Shown: one piece after another, positions 8,371-17,739 of the stretch
Numbering within the stretch: position 1 is the first letter of the stretch
Layout of the letters: every line of letters begins with the position of its first letter
DNA from: Oscillatoriales cyanobacterium
GTDB lineage: Bacteria; Cyanobacteriota; Cyanobacteriia; Cyanobacteriales; Laspinemataceae
NCBI GenBank assembly: GCA_011390955.1
Contig: JAABRM010000050.1
Coordinates: 1-53,918, forward strand
DNA length: 53,918 nt
Direction of reading: 5' to 3'
Notes under the pieces: generated by a model
The model's input: only the letters and a program-made list of their open reading frames with translations
What the model was told of the DNA's origin: nothing
Database searches by the model: none
Position numbers and translations under genes: made by a program

Positions 8371-8474
8371 CCTCCTGTGTAGAGAAACTAAAAGGAGGTA
8401 CAGCCAAGAAAAAATAATTCTGGATCATAAAGTCAACGATCCGGTTAAATTGCTGCATCTGTACCTCGCAGATG
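8371..8474 (-). promoter_or_regulatory. expression platform of the cobalamin riboswitch (RBS switch)
   Basis: On the minus-strand mRNA, in order: a hairpin CATCTG-(CGAGGTA)-CAGATG (8474-8456); CTGTACCTCC (8403-8394), whose CTGTACCTC is perfectly complementary to GAGGTACAG (8467-8459) inside that hairpin; then the cbiM ribosome site AGGAGG (8376-8371), which the CCTCCT at 8398-8393 can pair with. The two pairings are mutually exclusive, as expected for a translational switch. Pairings are read directly; the ligand-dependent direction is inference. Confidence 0.7.
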
Positions 8475-8498
8475 AATAAACAACAGTGTTGCTACGTC

Positions 8499-8626
8499 CA
8501 TTCGGCGGGCATCCTGACTTAGAGACATCGCATCTCATCACAGTTGCGGGACAGCGCTGGATTTGCACCAGACTTTCCCCGTTACCTCTAGTGGCTGACT
8601 CCCACCAGAACCGATGTGGGTTAACT
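8499..8626 (-). ncRNA. cobalamin riboswitch aptamer
   Basis: The minus strand carries the conserved core in order: GGGGAAAG, GGTGCAAATCC, AGCGCTGTCCCGCAACTGT, then the AGTCAGGATGCCCGCC end corresponding to the B12-box 3' side. It lies about 135 nt upstream of cbiM and reads toward it. Cobalamin riboswitches repress cobalt uptake and B12 genes when adenosyl- or methylcobalamin is plentiful. Confidence 0.93.
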
Positions 8627-8639
8627 ATATCACTGTTAT

Positions 8640-9405
8640 ATCACCGTTGGTGAAAATTATTGAATTTTTTTTGGTTTGTGGATCTGTGGATGGGCGGAAC
8701 CTGCGGACAAATCACGCGCTAATTTTATAAAAAACCAGATATTTTTTTAGTTTGGTTCGCGATTCTGGCTAAAAGTGCTATTATATGTCTTGGTTATTTC
8801 TCATAATTACGATCCCGTTTAATCCACATATTTGTAGTTTTTTAGTTAACTAAGGCTATATTTTTGGCATTAATTAGATTGAAAATTATTCAAATATTCG
8901 ATATTGCTTTAAAGTTGCGATATTGTGTTACTTTACATCAAGTAATTATATTTTATTAAAAAAAAGTCACAATAATGGATTTTAAATTGTATTAAATATA
9001 ACTTTAAACAATTATCCAAATTAAATTGCTCCCAAATTATTAACTTTTCTCATTCGGGGCATAAAATAATCATAAATATTAAGATATAATAACTTACCAG
9101 AAAAAACCGGCCAAATTTACCAAGGATCGGTAGAATGTTTAGGGGCTTTGTGGAGAGAAGCTCTAAAGAGATGCAATAGATGCAACAGATGCAATAGATT
9201 CAAGGGATGAGGAGATAGCCCGGTAAAATATGAAAAAAAATCTTGGAGATACAGTAATATCAACCCGGATCGTCGAGAATATGCCAAATCACCAGGGCAG
9301 CAATCATTCAATTGACTATTTACGATCCGGAAAAACTAGGGCTTGACCCAGAAAAAATATTGATTCAGGTTTTTTTGTCAAAAATAAAAATTACTATTCG
9401 TGCCT
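8640..9405. other. AT-rich non-coding stretch between riboswitch and SLC12-type gene
   Basis: Very AT-rich with no supportable gene. A 64-codon minus-strand frame (9117-9311) has a Leu/His-rich product made from a short tandem 'GATGCAATA/GATGCAACA' repeat (about 9171-9200) and is not believed. Promoters of the divergent cbi operon and the transporter should lie here; I see no clear consensus. Confidence 0.5.
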
Positions 9406-11652
9406 ATGCCTCGTTTTTCTTGGTTTAATTCATCTAATTCTGAGCCAACCACTCCCGTTAAAAGTGGCGCCGGTCTAGGGACATTTGGTGGGGTTTATAC
9501 CCCTTCCCTGCTGACAATCTTGGGTGTGATTATGTACCTGAGATTTGGTTGGGTGGTGGGCAATGTTGGGTTATTGGGAACATTAATAATTGTCACCCTT
9601 TCCACCTCAATTACCTTTCTCACGGGGCTATCAATTTCAGCGATCGCCACCGATCGCATCGTCCGGGCCGGTGGTGCGTACTATATGATCAGTCGTTCTC
9701 TGGGAATTGAAACCGGGGGCGCGGTGGGCATTCCTTTATACTTTGCTCAAGCGATTTCCGTCGCACTTTACATCATCGGTTTCACCGAAAGCTTAACTAC
9801 ATCTTTTCCCATCTTAGAACCGTTCGCCAAAATTATCGCCCTAGGTACGACTGGAGCGATCGCCTTCGTAGCATTAGTTTCCGCCCGCTTTGCCGTCAAA
9901 GCCCAATACTTTATCATGGCAGCGATCGCCCTATCCCTGCTTTCCTTCTTATTTGGCCACCCCGTCGATCCCAATACCCACATTGAACTCTGGGGAGTCA
10001 AACCGGAAAACTCGGCAAATTTCTGGGTAGTCTTTGCGGTGTTTTTCCCAGCGGTCACGGGGATCATGGCTGGAGTAAATATGTCTGGGGATTTGCGTGA
10101 CCCCAACCGTTCCATTCCCATCGGCACCCTAGCCTCCATTGGCACCTCATACATCATCTATATGGCCCTGCCAGTGTTCCTCGCAATGCGGGCTGATGCG
10201 AAAACCTTAGTAGAAAGTCCCCTGATCATGCGAGAAATCGCACTTTGGGGGCCGGCGATCCTCTTGGGAGTTTGGGGAGCCACCCTCTCCAGCGCCTTGG
10301 GCAGCATTCTGGGAGCACCCCGCGTGTTACAAGCTTTAGCCAGAGATGGGATTTTCCCTCGGTGGATGAAATTTCTGGGGAATGGCAGCGGGCCAGATGA
10401 TGAACCGCGATCGGCCACTTTTGTCACCTTGGGGGTGGCTTCCGCAGCGGTGGTTGTCGGTGACTTGAACCTGATCGCCCCAGTATTATCCATGTTCTTT
10501 TTAACCACATATCTGGTCTTAAACGTCGCCGCTGGGTTAGAAGGTTTTCTGCAAAGTCCATCATTTCGTCCCACCTTCAAAGTCCATTGGTCGCTTTCCC
10601 TCCTAGGGGCGATCGGTTGCTTCTGGGTAATGTGCTTAATTAACCTAGTTGCCACACTTGTTGCCGCCTTCATTGTCTTAGGGATTTACTTCTGGTTAGA
10701 ACGCCGAGAACTGGAAAGTGCTTGGGGAGATGTGCGTCGAGGACTTTGGATGGAATTAATTCGCACGGGTCTTTTCCAAATCGGTCACGAAGCGGATACC
10801 AAAAACTGGCGTCCTCATATTCTGGTACTTTCCGGGGCACCGATGCGCCGCTGGCCCTTGATTTCTTTAGCTTCTGAGTTCACCCACAACCGAGGCTTAA
10901 TGACCGTATCCAGTGTTATCCCCAGTGGTTCTCTGGATGCGGCGCAAAAAGTCTCCCTAGAAGCCACGATTCGGGACTACTTAGCAAAACGCAGCATTCA
11001 AGGCTTAGTCCGTCTGGCGATCGCGCCGGATCCCTTTGATGGTTCAGAACGGTTGGTTGATGTCTATGGCATTGGGTCCTTGGTTCCCAACACGATCCTC
11101 CTGGGAGACAGCCAGGAAGTGAGTCACCGGCAGCGTTACTGTGAATCAATTGCCTATTTTCATCAAGCGAAACGCAACGTAGTGATTTTGCACGACCACC
11201 CGGAATTGGGCTTTGGTCGGCGCCGACGGATTGATGTCTGGTGGGGCGGTCTGCAAAGTAATGGCGGTTTAATGTTAATTTTGGCTTACCTGTTGCGAAC
11301 CAGTAGCGAATGGCGGGGGGCTGAAGTGAATCTCAACCTGGTAGTTCCCCACGAAACAGCGGCCCTAGCAGCGACTTCCAATCTAAAAACGATGGTCAAA
11401 CAATTGCGGATTGGTGCCAATCCCCAGGTAATTGTAGCCAATGACCGATCTTTTGATGAGATTCTGCACCAATCGTCTGTGGGTGCCGATTTAGTCTTCT
11501 TGGGAATGGCCAAACCTGGAGAAACTGAAGAAAATTTTACGGAATATTATCAGCGAATCCAGGAGCGTTTACGGGGATTGCCTTCTACGGTTTTGGTTTT
11601 GGCAGCACCGGATTTTGCCTTTGAGGAAGTGTTAACGGATATTCAGAAATAA
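9406..11652 (+). CDS. SLC12/APC-type cation-chloride or amino-acid transporter
   Basis: About 748 residues from the ATG at 9406; a GTG two codons earlier is the alternative. The first ~450 residues hold about 12 membrane helices beginning with 'GTFGGVYTPSLLTILGVIMYLRFGWVVG', the hallmark of the SLC12 (cation-chloride cotransporter) branch of the APC superfamily. Further conserved segments are 'FFPAVTGIMAGVNMSGDLRDP', 'SSALGSILGAPRVLQALARD' and 'RSATFVTLGVASAAV'. The last 300 residues are a soluble domain (from about 'ENWRPHILVLSGAP' type sequence on) as in SLC12 proteins. Transported ions or amino acids cannot be told from sequence. A decayed duplicate of its 3' end lies 230 bp downstream. 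Confidence 0.88.
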   Translation: MPRFSWFNSSNSEPTTPVKSGAGLGTFGGVYTPSLLTILGVIMYLRFGWVVGNVGLLGTLIIVTLSTSITFLTGLSISAIATDRIVRAGGAYYMISRSLGIETGGAVGIPLYFAQAISVALYIIGFTESLTTSFPILEPFAKIIALGTTGAIAFVALVSARFAVKAQYFIMAAIALSLLSFLFGHPVDPNTHIELWGVKPENSANFWVVFAVFFPAVTGIMAGVNMSGDLRDPNRSIPIGTLASIGTSYIIYMALPVFLAMRADAKTLVESPLIMREIALWGPAILLGVWGATLSSALGSILGAPRVLQALARDGIFPRWMKFLGNGSGPDDEPRSATFVTLGVASAAVVVGDLNLIAPVLSMFFLTTYLVLNVAAGLEGFLQSPSFRPTFKVHWSLSLLGAIGCFWVMCLINLVATLVAAFIVLGIYFWLERRELESAWGDVRRGLWMELIRTGLFQIGHEADTKNWRPHILVLSGAPMRRWPLISLASEFTHNRGLMTVSSVIPSGSLDAAQKVSLEATIRDYLAKRSIQGLVRLAIAPDPFDGSERLVDVYGIGSLVPNTILLGDSQEVSHRQRYCESIAYFHQAKRNVVILHDHPELGFGRRRRIDVWWGGLQSNGGLMLILAYLLRTSSEWRGAEVNLNLVVPHETAALAATSNLKTMVKQLRIGANPQVIVANDRSFDEILHQSSVGADLVFLGMAKPGETEENFTEYYQRIQERLRGLPSTVLVLAAPDFAFEEVLTDIQK

Positions 11653-11883
11653 CACCGTTTTTCACTAACAATGCCACAGTATGGGCGCAATGCTTGCGCC
11701 CAAATTAACCTCGTAATTGTAGGAATAATTTTTGAATTGGGGGATAAAGATCCACCAGAGTCAGAATAAAATTCAGCGGTCAATCCCCGGTTTTATGGTT
11801 GCTGATGGTTAACCGCGAATGGTTCAGTCTTTAAATGAGGATTATTTCTCGTCTCAATGCTGAATGCGGTATTCACCAATAGG

Positions 11884-12055
11884 CGATCGTTTGATGATAT
11901 TCGCCACCAATCTCGTCAGTGCGAATTAGTATAATTAGAAATAGGCAAACCCGGAAAAAAGTTGACCAATAGCGATCGCAGCATCAAGACTGGCGCTGTG
12001 GGAGTATTGGTTTTACCCCCGGATATTTTGCTTTTGAGGAAAAATTAACCGATCT
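11884..12055 (+). pseudogene. remnant of a second SLC12-type gene 3' end
   Basis: Translated in pieces, this stretch matches the C-terminus of the gene just upstream. SFDDIRHQSRQCELV, a stop, then LEIGKPGKK aligns with the intact SFDEILHQS..ADLVFLGMAKPGET. VGVLVLPPD and, in another frame, FAFEEKLTDL align with TVLVLAAPDFAFEEVLTDI. An in-frame stop and at least one frameshift show decay. The segment between the two matches is shortened. Upstream similarity may extend to about 11800 but is too weak to place. The rest of the 940-bp gap (to 12592) shows only a 9-bp inverted repeat, CGATCTCAC/GTGAGATCG (12050-12094). Confidence 0.8.
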
Positions 12056-12592
12056 CACCCCTGAGAAGAGCATAGTATAAGTATAGTGAGATCGCGGTTC
12101 TTGCTTTAATCCATGAGGGACAACCCAAAAAGCTGTCATTCTCTAACCAGCGATAACCCACAAAATTTCTGTCCTCGATCGATTTAATAATTGCGATAAA
12201 ATCAACCCCAATTTTTTCTAATCGATCGCAGTCTGTGAGCGATCGCTTTTTGCCCGAACTAAGTGAGAACCCCTATCCCTAATGCCACAATAAAAATAGA
12301 GGGAAAAAATAAAGTCAATCTGACTTTAACTCTGAATAATTGCTAGACACCGCCGCCCATTCAGCGACGAATTCCGAATCGATACCCCTTTAAACCTGAA
12401 ACCAGCATCAATCATCTGTAGCCTACATTTTGCCTAGCAAAAAACCGACTGATTCCAACTGGATGCAGCGCCAAAATCACCCTCTAATTAGCTATTTTCT
12501 TAATTTTTCCCCAACATTTAAATGGAAAATAATGGAAAATTTCGGCAAACAATATCCTGTACAAAACTCAAAAATAATTCAGGAAAAAAATT

Positions 12593-13546
12593 ATGACCGT
12601 TAACATATTTGATGCTAATTACTACCGTTCAGTTAACTCAGACTTGCAGCAATTTAACGACGAGCAAGCTTTTGAACATTTTCTAAACTTCGGGCTGAAT
12701 GAAAATCGGCAATTTTCCCGAATTGTCAATCTGGATATTTATCGAGCCAATAACCCGGATTTAGCGGCGGCTGGCTTAACCACCAACCGACAACTTTTCG
12801 ATCATCTTCAAGAATTTGGGGTAAAAGAAGAGCGGAAATTTTCTGAGGTATTGGATCTAACTTTCTACCAAGCAAATAATACTGACTTAGCCAATTTTAC
12901 CTCTGAACAACTGTTTCAACATTTCCAGGATTTCGGCTTAAATGAAGGCAGATTAGGTGTCTCGACCTTTGATAGTTCTCTGGCAGTGTCCCCAGCAGTC
13001 TCAAGCACCGACGCTTTAAGCGTCCCACCGATGATTCCCCCAATTTATCCCGGTAATAGCAATACCTCACCTCCGGGGTCTTTACCGATCGCCCCTAATA
13101 CGGAATTACCATCTTTTGACCCGGTAGGAACCGATACTGGGGATGTGCTGAACGCTTCCATTGACATGGCCGTCAATAATTTTAATATGAGTTTAAATGA
13201 ATCGGTGGGCAATAGTGACCCCAATGATTACTACCGATTTGTGGTCAGCAATTACAGCCAATTTAACTTAACTCTAAGCGGCAGTTCTTTGGGCATGGAA
13301 ATGTACATCGATCGCAATAATGATGGCCAACTTGCCGCCGATGAATTATTTATCACTGGGGCAAGTGGATTAAGTGGAGCACCCAATGATTATACCGGGG
13401 CAAGAACATCATTTAGTGGCACCTTGAGCAGCGGTACTTATTATGTGAGAATCTTTACCGAGATCGAGCAGTCCGACTATCAGTTAGACATTTCTAACAA
13501 TCCCACTTACTATCCATATTATCCACCTTATCCAATGGCTGTATAA
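12593..13546 (+). CDS. repeat protein with C-terminal PPC-like domain
   Basis: 317 residues with no Sec signal peptide. Residues ~4-125 hold three ~42-residue units of the pattern 'D..YY..N.DL..F...QLF.HF..FG..E.R.FS'. A Pro/Ser/Thr-rich linker follows (about 130-180). Residues ~185-305 resemble a pre-peptidase C-terminal (PPC) beta domain: 'DPNDYYRFVVSNYSQFNLTL', then 'GTYYVRIFT....DYQLDIS'. An EF-hand-like calcium loop is visible (DRNNDGQLAADEL). Cyanobacterial proteins with these N-terminal units are often secreted without a cleaved signal, by type I secretion; that route is inference. No neighbours suggest a function. Confidence 0.75.
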   Translation: MTVNIFDANYYRSVNSDLQQFNDEQAFEHFLNFGLNENRQFSRIVNLDIYRANNPDLAAAGLTTNRQLFDHLQEFGVKEERKFSEVLDLTFYQANNTDLANFTSEQLFQHFQDFGLNEGRLGVSTFDSSLAVSPAVSSTDALSVPPMIPPIYPGNSNTSPPGSLPIAPNTELPSFDPVGTDTGDVLNASIDMAVNNFNMSLNESVGNSDPNDYYRFVVSNYSQFNLTLSGSSLGMEMYIDRNNDGQLAADELFITGASGLSGAPNDYTGARTSFSGTLSSGTYYVRIFTEIEQSDYQLDISNNPTYYPYYPPYPMAV

Positions 13547-13675
13547 TATAGCTATCGGTAGGGTGTGAAAGCGCAAAGCGTAACGCACCAATACCCCATA
13601 TATATAGTGGTTGCGTAATTCCTAATAATATAGGACAAATTCACCTAACAGTTAAATTCCCAAAAATCAAACAAA

Positions 13676-14086
13676 ATGACTGAAAATCTGGCAAAACCTG
13701 TCAGCTACGAAGGTGGCTGTCACTGTGGGGCGGTGCGTTTTCGCGTCCGACTGGAAAAGAAACCGGGAAAAACCAAATATGAAGCAATTTCATGTAACTG
13801 CTCAATTTGTACCAAAAAAGGGTTTTTACATTTAATTGTTTCCGCCGAAAGCTTTACCCTATTAAAAGGAGAAGATGCCCTAACAACTTATCAATTTAAT
13901 ACGGGAGTAGCGAAACACCTATTTTGTAAAAATTGCGGCATTCACTCCTTTTATCGTCCGCGATCGCACAGAAACGGATTTTCAGTGAATCTCCACTGCT
14001 TAGATGAAGACATACTGGAGCAATGTCAGATAATTCCTTTTGATGGCAAAAATTGGGAAAAAAATATCCACAAGATTGCCGATTAA
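13676..14086 (+). CDS. GFA/CENP-V family zinc protein
   Basis: 136 residues. The family's zinc ligands are present: Cys15-x-Cys17 in GGCHCGAV, Cys40-x-Cys42-x2-Cys45 in CNCSIC, and Cys84-x2-Cys87 in FCKNCG. The tail '...SVNLHCLDE' is also typical. The family is named for glutathione-dependent formaldehyde-activating enzyme, though most members have no tested activity. It stands alone, followed by a terminator-like hairpin. Confidence 0.87.
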   Translation: MTENLAKPVSYEGGCHCGAVRFRVRLEKKPGKTKYEAISCNCSICTKKGFLHLIVSAESFTLLKGEDALTTYQFNTGVAKHLFCKNCGIHSFYRPRSHRNGFSVNLHCLDEDILEQCQIIPFDGKNWEKNIHKIAD

Positions 14087-14153
14087 ATATCGCCGATTTC
14101 CCCCCAGACCGATCGATATACTTCTGGCAAAATACTGCCCTCGCTTCCCCCAA

Positions 14154-14183
14154 CCCCCCTGACTTAAAAAGGGGGGCTTTTTA
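14154..14183 (+). terminator. poly-C/poly-G hairpin with T-run
   Basis: CCCCCC (14154-14159), a 10-nt loop (plus CT), GGGGGG (14171-14176), then CTTTTTA. It lies 68 bp after the GFA gene and fits a rho-independent terminator. The sequence also belongs to a repeat type seen near 7555, 43009 and 48681. Confidence 0.6.
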
Positions 14184-14288
14184 TTCTGGGAAAGCCAGAA
14201 GTCTAACGACTATGGGGGTGGGCGATCGCCGATAATTTGCGACCGGGCAAAGGCGATCGGCAATATCAGGCAATATCACAATGGCAAC

Positions 14289-14444
14289 TAAGTAGGTGAA
14301 CATAATTAACTGCACTTTTAGTTCCCCGCCGATAGGCTGTGGATTCCCGCCTATAGCGCTAACGCCCCAGGCTTCGAAGGACGCGGGAATGACAGTTTTT
14401 TTCTCATGGGGTATGTGGTGCATTTATTTCTGCCCGTCTACTTA
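14289..14444. mobile_element. ~155-bp MITE family, copy A
   Basis: Starts TAAGTAGGTGAACATAATTAA and ends GCCCGTCTACTTA, with imperfect terminal inverted repeats of about 27 bp. The core carries CCCCGCCGATAGGCT, a CCTATAGCGCTAACGCC segment and GCGGGAATGACAG. The other copies are at 17541-17692, 21253-21404 and 26978-27134. No target duplication is visible at this copy. No transposase is encoded. Confidence 0.85.
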
Positions 14445-14794
14445 TTAAGAAAATCTAAGATTCACAGAAACTTGCAGAGAAAGCACTTATTCTAATCTTA
14501 GACATCTAATTACTAAATCTTCCCGTACCCATGTCCCAAAAATAACCAAAGCCATCATTATACACGAATTCGTGAAAAATTGGCTGGGAAATTCATATTT
14601 GCCGTAATAACATTTGTAAATATGAACCGAGAAAAGTCAATGTTTTCTCAGTTTTCAGTATCCAGTATCACTCACATTATCTGCTTTTCTTGACAAATCG
14701 GCGAAATCCTTTGTCACCGCCAATACCTAACCTTGAGTGAACCTTTCTTCCAGGCGTTTTTCACTTTGTTTACCAAATTCTGGAGTTGCTTCTT

Positions 14795-17398
14795 ATGCAG
14801 CCAATTCGCACATTTAACGTATCTCCCGCTCTCCCCTCAACCCTCGAACCCCTACGGACATTAGCCTATAATATTTATTTTGACTGGAACACCGAAGCCA
14901 AAGACTTATTTCGCCGTCTCGATCCTGACCTGTGGGAATCCAGCCGTCACAACCCGGTCTTAATGCTTGGCACGATCGCCCAATCCCGACTGATCGAAGT
15001 CTCCGAAGATGAAGGCTTTCTCGCCCAAATGCACCGAGCCGCCGGTCAACTAGAAGATTATCTCAAAGAACGCACCTGGTTTCGCAAACATCGCGCCAAA
15101 GAAAAACAGCAAGAATGTTACGCTTACTTCTCCGCCGAATTTGGTCTGAGTGATTGCTTACCCATCTACTCTGGGGGCTTAGGGGTTCTCGCTGGAGATC
15201 ACCTCAAATCCGCCAGTGACTTGGGTTTACCCTTAGTTGGGGTTGGCTTGCTTTACCAAGAAGGCTACTTTAGCCAGTATCTCAACCCGGATGGGTGGCA
15301 ACAAGAGCATTACCCCATCAACGACTTTTACAATATGCCCCTGCATTTAGAACGGGATGCAAACGGCGAAGAACTGAGAATTGCCGTAGACTACCCCGGT
15401 CGCCAAGTTTACGCCAGAGTTTGGCGAGTGCAAGTAGGCACCGTGGCATTGTATATGCTCGACACCAATATCGAACCCAACAATCCTTACGACCACGACA
15501 TCACCGATCAACTCTACGGAGGCGATCAGGACATGAGGATTCACCAAGAAATCATGCTGGGGATTGGTGGGGCAAAAATGCTCAAAGCCTTGGGATTGAA
15601 GCCCAAAGCCTATCACATGAATGAAGGTCACTCCGCCTTCTTATCCTTAGAACGGATTCGGGAATTAATTCAGGAAGAAGGACTGAGTTATATAGAAGCC
15701 AGAGAAGCGGTCACCGCCAGCAATTTATTCACCACCCATACCCCGGTTCCCGCTGGATTTGACCTGTTCCCCGCCGAAAAAGTGACATATTACTTGGGAC
15801 ACTATCAAGAAATTTTTGGCATTTCCCGCGAACAATTTCTGGCCTTGGGACGGGAAAAAAGTGGGGATTTAGATACCCCATTTAGTATGGCAACCCTGGC
15901 GATAAAAACTGCCAGTTTCTACAACGGGGTCAGTAAGCTGCATGGGGAAGTGTCACGGGATCTATTTAAAGATCAATGGCCCGAAGTGCCGGTGAATGAA
16001 GTGCCAATTACTTCAATTACCAATGGGGTTCATGCTCGCAGTTGTGTCAGCAAGTACAATCAAGAATTGTTCGATCGCTACCTCGGACCCAAGTGGCAAT
16101 CCACCCCGGCAGATCGTCCGATTTGGGATAAAGTTTACTCCATTCCCGATGAAGAATTGTGGCGGACTCACGAACGCTGCCGGACGGAATTAGTCGTGTT
16201 TGTCCGAGAACGGTTGCAAAAATATTTGCGCGATCGCGGCGCTTCCCTGGTGGAAATTGAACACGCCAAAAATGTCCTCGATCCCACAGTGTTGACCATT
16301 GGGTTTGCCCGTCGTTTTGCCACCTACAAACGGGGTAACTTATTCCTCCGCGACCTAGACCGCATCAAACGGATTTTATTTGACCTACATCACGAACGTC
16401 TCCAAAGCGGTCTGATGGGTCAGAAAAAACGCATGGTTCAGTTCGTAATTGCCGGAAAAGCCCACCCCAAAGATATTCCCGGCAAACAGATGATTCGCGA
16501 CATCATCCACACCGTTCGGGAACAGGGATTAGCTGACCGTGTAGTCTTTATTCCCAACTACGATATCTACGTTTCTCGGCTAATGGTTGCCGGTTGTGAC
16601 GTTTGGCTAAATAACCCTCGGCGTCCTCGCGAAGCCTCCGGCACCAGCGGCATGAAAGCCGCGATGAATGGCATTCTCAACCTCAGTGTTCTCGATGGTT
16701 GGTGGGATGAAGCGGACTATGTACGCACCGGGTGGCCGATTGGCAGTGGTGAAATGTATGAAGATCAAAATTATCAAGATCAAATCGAAGCCAACGCCCT
16801 CTACGATTTAATCGAACAAGAAGTCGTACCCCTATTCTACGATCGCGATCCCGAAGGAATTCCCCATCGCTGGGTGGCCAAAATGAAAGACGCCATTCGC
16901 CTGAATTGCCCCACCTTTAACACCTCGCGAATGGTCGGCGAATATGCCCAAAAAGCTTACTTTAATGTGAGCGATCGCTATGACACCATGACAGCGAACC
17001 ACTATGCTGCCGCCAAAGAACTCGCCCACTGGAAACAAAAGCTATTTAACAATTGGTACGACATCAAAATAGTCGATATCGATATTTCTGAATCCGCCGA
17101 CATTCAGGTCAACCAAAATATAGGCGTGAAAGCCCGCATCAACCTAGCTGGGTTATCCCCATCGGATGTAGAAATTCAACTCTATAAAGGGGCAGTAGAT
17201 GCAGAAGGGGAAATTGTCAACGGTCAAACCGTGGTGATGGATCATCAAGGGTTCGACTCTCACCACCACAGCGTCTATACGGCCACCATTAACTACACCG
17301 CCTCCGGGTTACAAGGGTTATCACTGCGGGTATTGCCCAAACACCAATATTTGAGCAACTCCTACGAACCCGGTTATATTCTCTGGGCGAATAGCTAA
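14795..17398 (+). CDS. glgP: glycogen (alpha-glucan) phosphorylase
   Basis: 867 residues, GT35 family of the cyanobacterial/archaeal-like type. Releases glucose-1-phosphate from glycogen. Visible landmarks: 'YFSAEFGLSDCLPIYSGGLGVLAGDHLKSASD' region, 'YHMNEGHSAF', 'TTHTPVPAGFDLF', 'SITNGVHA', 'GFARRFATYKR', and the pyridoxal-phosphate site EASGTSGMKAAMNG with its lysine. The ATG at 14795 has GGAG 9 nt upstream (14782-14785) and is chosen over a TTG at 14786. The gene stands alone and ends before two adjacent MITE-like elements and a strong hairpin terminator. No sign of damage. Confidence 0.95.
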   Translation: MQPIRTFNVSPALPSTLEPLRTLAYNIYFDWNTEAKDLFRRLDPDLWESSRHNPVLMLGTIAQSRLIEVSEDEGFLAQMHRAAGQLEDYLKERTWFRKHRAKEKQQECYAYFSAEFGLSDCLPIYSGGLGVLAGDHLKSASDLGLPLVGVGLLYQEGYFSQYLNPDGWQQEHYPINDFYNMPLHLERDANGEELRIAVDYPGRQVYARVWRVQVGTVALYMLDTNIEPNNPYDHDITDQLYGGDQDMRIHQEIMLGIGGAKMLKALGLKPKAYHMNEGHSAFLSLERIRELIQEEGLSYIEAREAVTASNLFTTHTPVPAGFDLFPAEKVTYYLGHYQEIFGISREQFLALGREKSGDLDTPFSMATLAIKTASFYNGVSKLHGEVSRDLFKDQWPEVPVNEVPITSITNGVHARSCVSKYNQELFDRYLGPKWQSTPADRPIWDKVYSIPDEELWRTHERCRTELVVFVRERLQKYLRDRGASLVEIEHAKNVLDPTVLTIGFARRFATYKRGNLFLRDLDRIKRILFDLHHERLQSGLMGQKKRMVQFVIAGKAHPKDIPGKQMIRDIIHTVREQGLADRVVFIPNYDIYVSRLMVAGCDVWLNNPRRPREASGTSGMKAAMNGILNLSVLDGWWDEADYVRTGWPIGSGEMYEDQNYQDQIEANALYDLIEQEVVPLFYDRDPEGIPHRWVAKMKDAIRLNCPTFNTSRMVGEYAQKAYFNVSDRYDTMTANHYAAAKELAHWKQKLFNNWYDIKIVDIDISESADIQVNQNIGVKARINLAGLSPSDVEIQLYKGAVDAEGEIVNGQTVVMDHQGFDSHHHSVYTATINYTASGLQGLSLRVLPKHQYLSNSYEPGYILWANS

Positions 17399-17417
17399 TC
17401 TTTTAACTCCCCAGCTT

Positions 17418-17536
17418 ATACCAAATCCGGTTGTTAAAACCCGTTTATCAGGTCAGATGTCATTCCCGCGAAGGCGGGAATCCACAAGCGTTTTAGGTAA
17501 CGATCATAGTCAGTATATGAGAACCGGATTTGGTAT
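17418..17536. mobile_element. 119-bp MITE-like element with 15-bp perfect terminal inverted repeats
   Basis: Left end ATACCAAATCCGGTT (17418-17432) and right end AACCGGATTTGGTAT (17522-17536) are perfect inverted copies. The interior has a CATTCCCGCGAAGGCGGGAATCC hairpin (about 17461-17482). No coding capacity. It ends 4 bp before MITE copy B. A convincing target duplication was not seen. Confidence 0.75.
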
Positions 17537-17540
17537 TAGT

Positions 17541-17692
17541 TAAGTTTACGAGCAGAAATAATTTCACTACAGACCCCATGAGAAAAAAATCTGTCATTCC
17601 CGCCCCACGCCTTCGCGGGGGTAAACTCCGACGGGAATCCACAGCCTATCGGCGGGGAAAGAAAAGTGCAATTAATTATGTTCACCTAGTTA
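17541..17692. mobile_element. ~155-bp MITE family, copy B (reverse orientation)
   Basis: Reads as the reverse complement of copies A and D: starts TAAGTTTACGAGCAGAAATA and ends TTATGTTCACCTAGTTA, with the core CTATCGGCGGGGAAAG. The terminal CCTAGTTA differs from the usual CCTACTTA. Confidence 0.85.
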
Positions 17693-17707
17693 TCATCCCT
17701 AAGCGGA

Positions 17708-17739
17708 AAAAAACCCGGTTCCTAAGAACCGGGTTTTTT
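17708..17739. terminator. bidirectional terminator hairpin
   Basis: AAAAAACCCGGTTC (17708-17721), a 4-nt loop CTAA, and GAACCGGGTTTTTT (17726-17739) form a perfect 14-bp stem. It has T-runs for both directions and lies between the convergent glgP and the small minus-strand gene. Displacement from glgP is due to the two intervening elements. Confidence 0.8.

Noticed and set aside
9117-9311. 64-codon minus-strand frame
   Set aside because: Leu/His-rich product of a short tandem repeat.
10158-10673. 171-codon minus-strand frame in the SLC12-type gene
   Set aside because: Antisense shadow of a well-supported gene.
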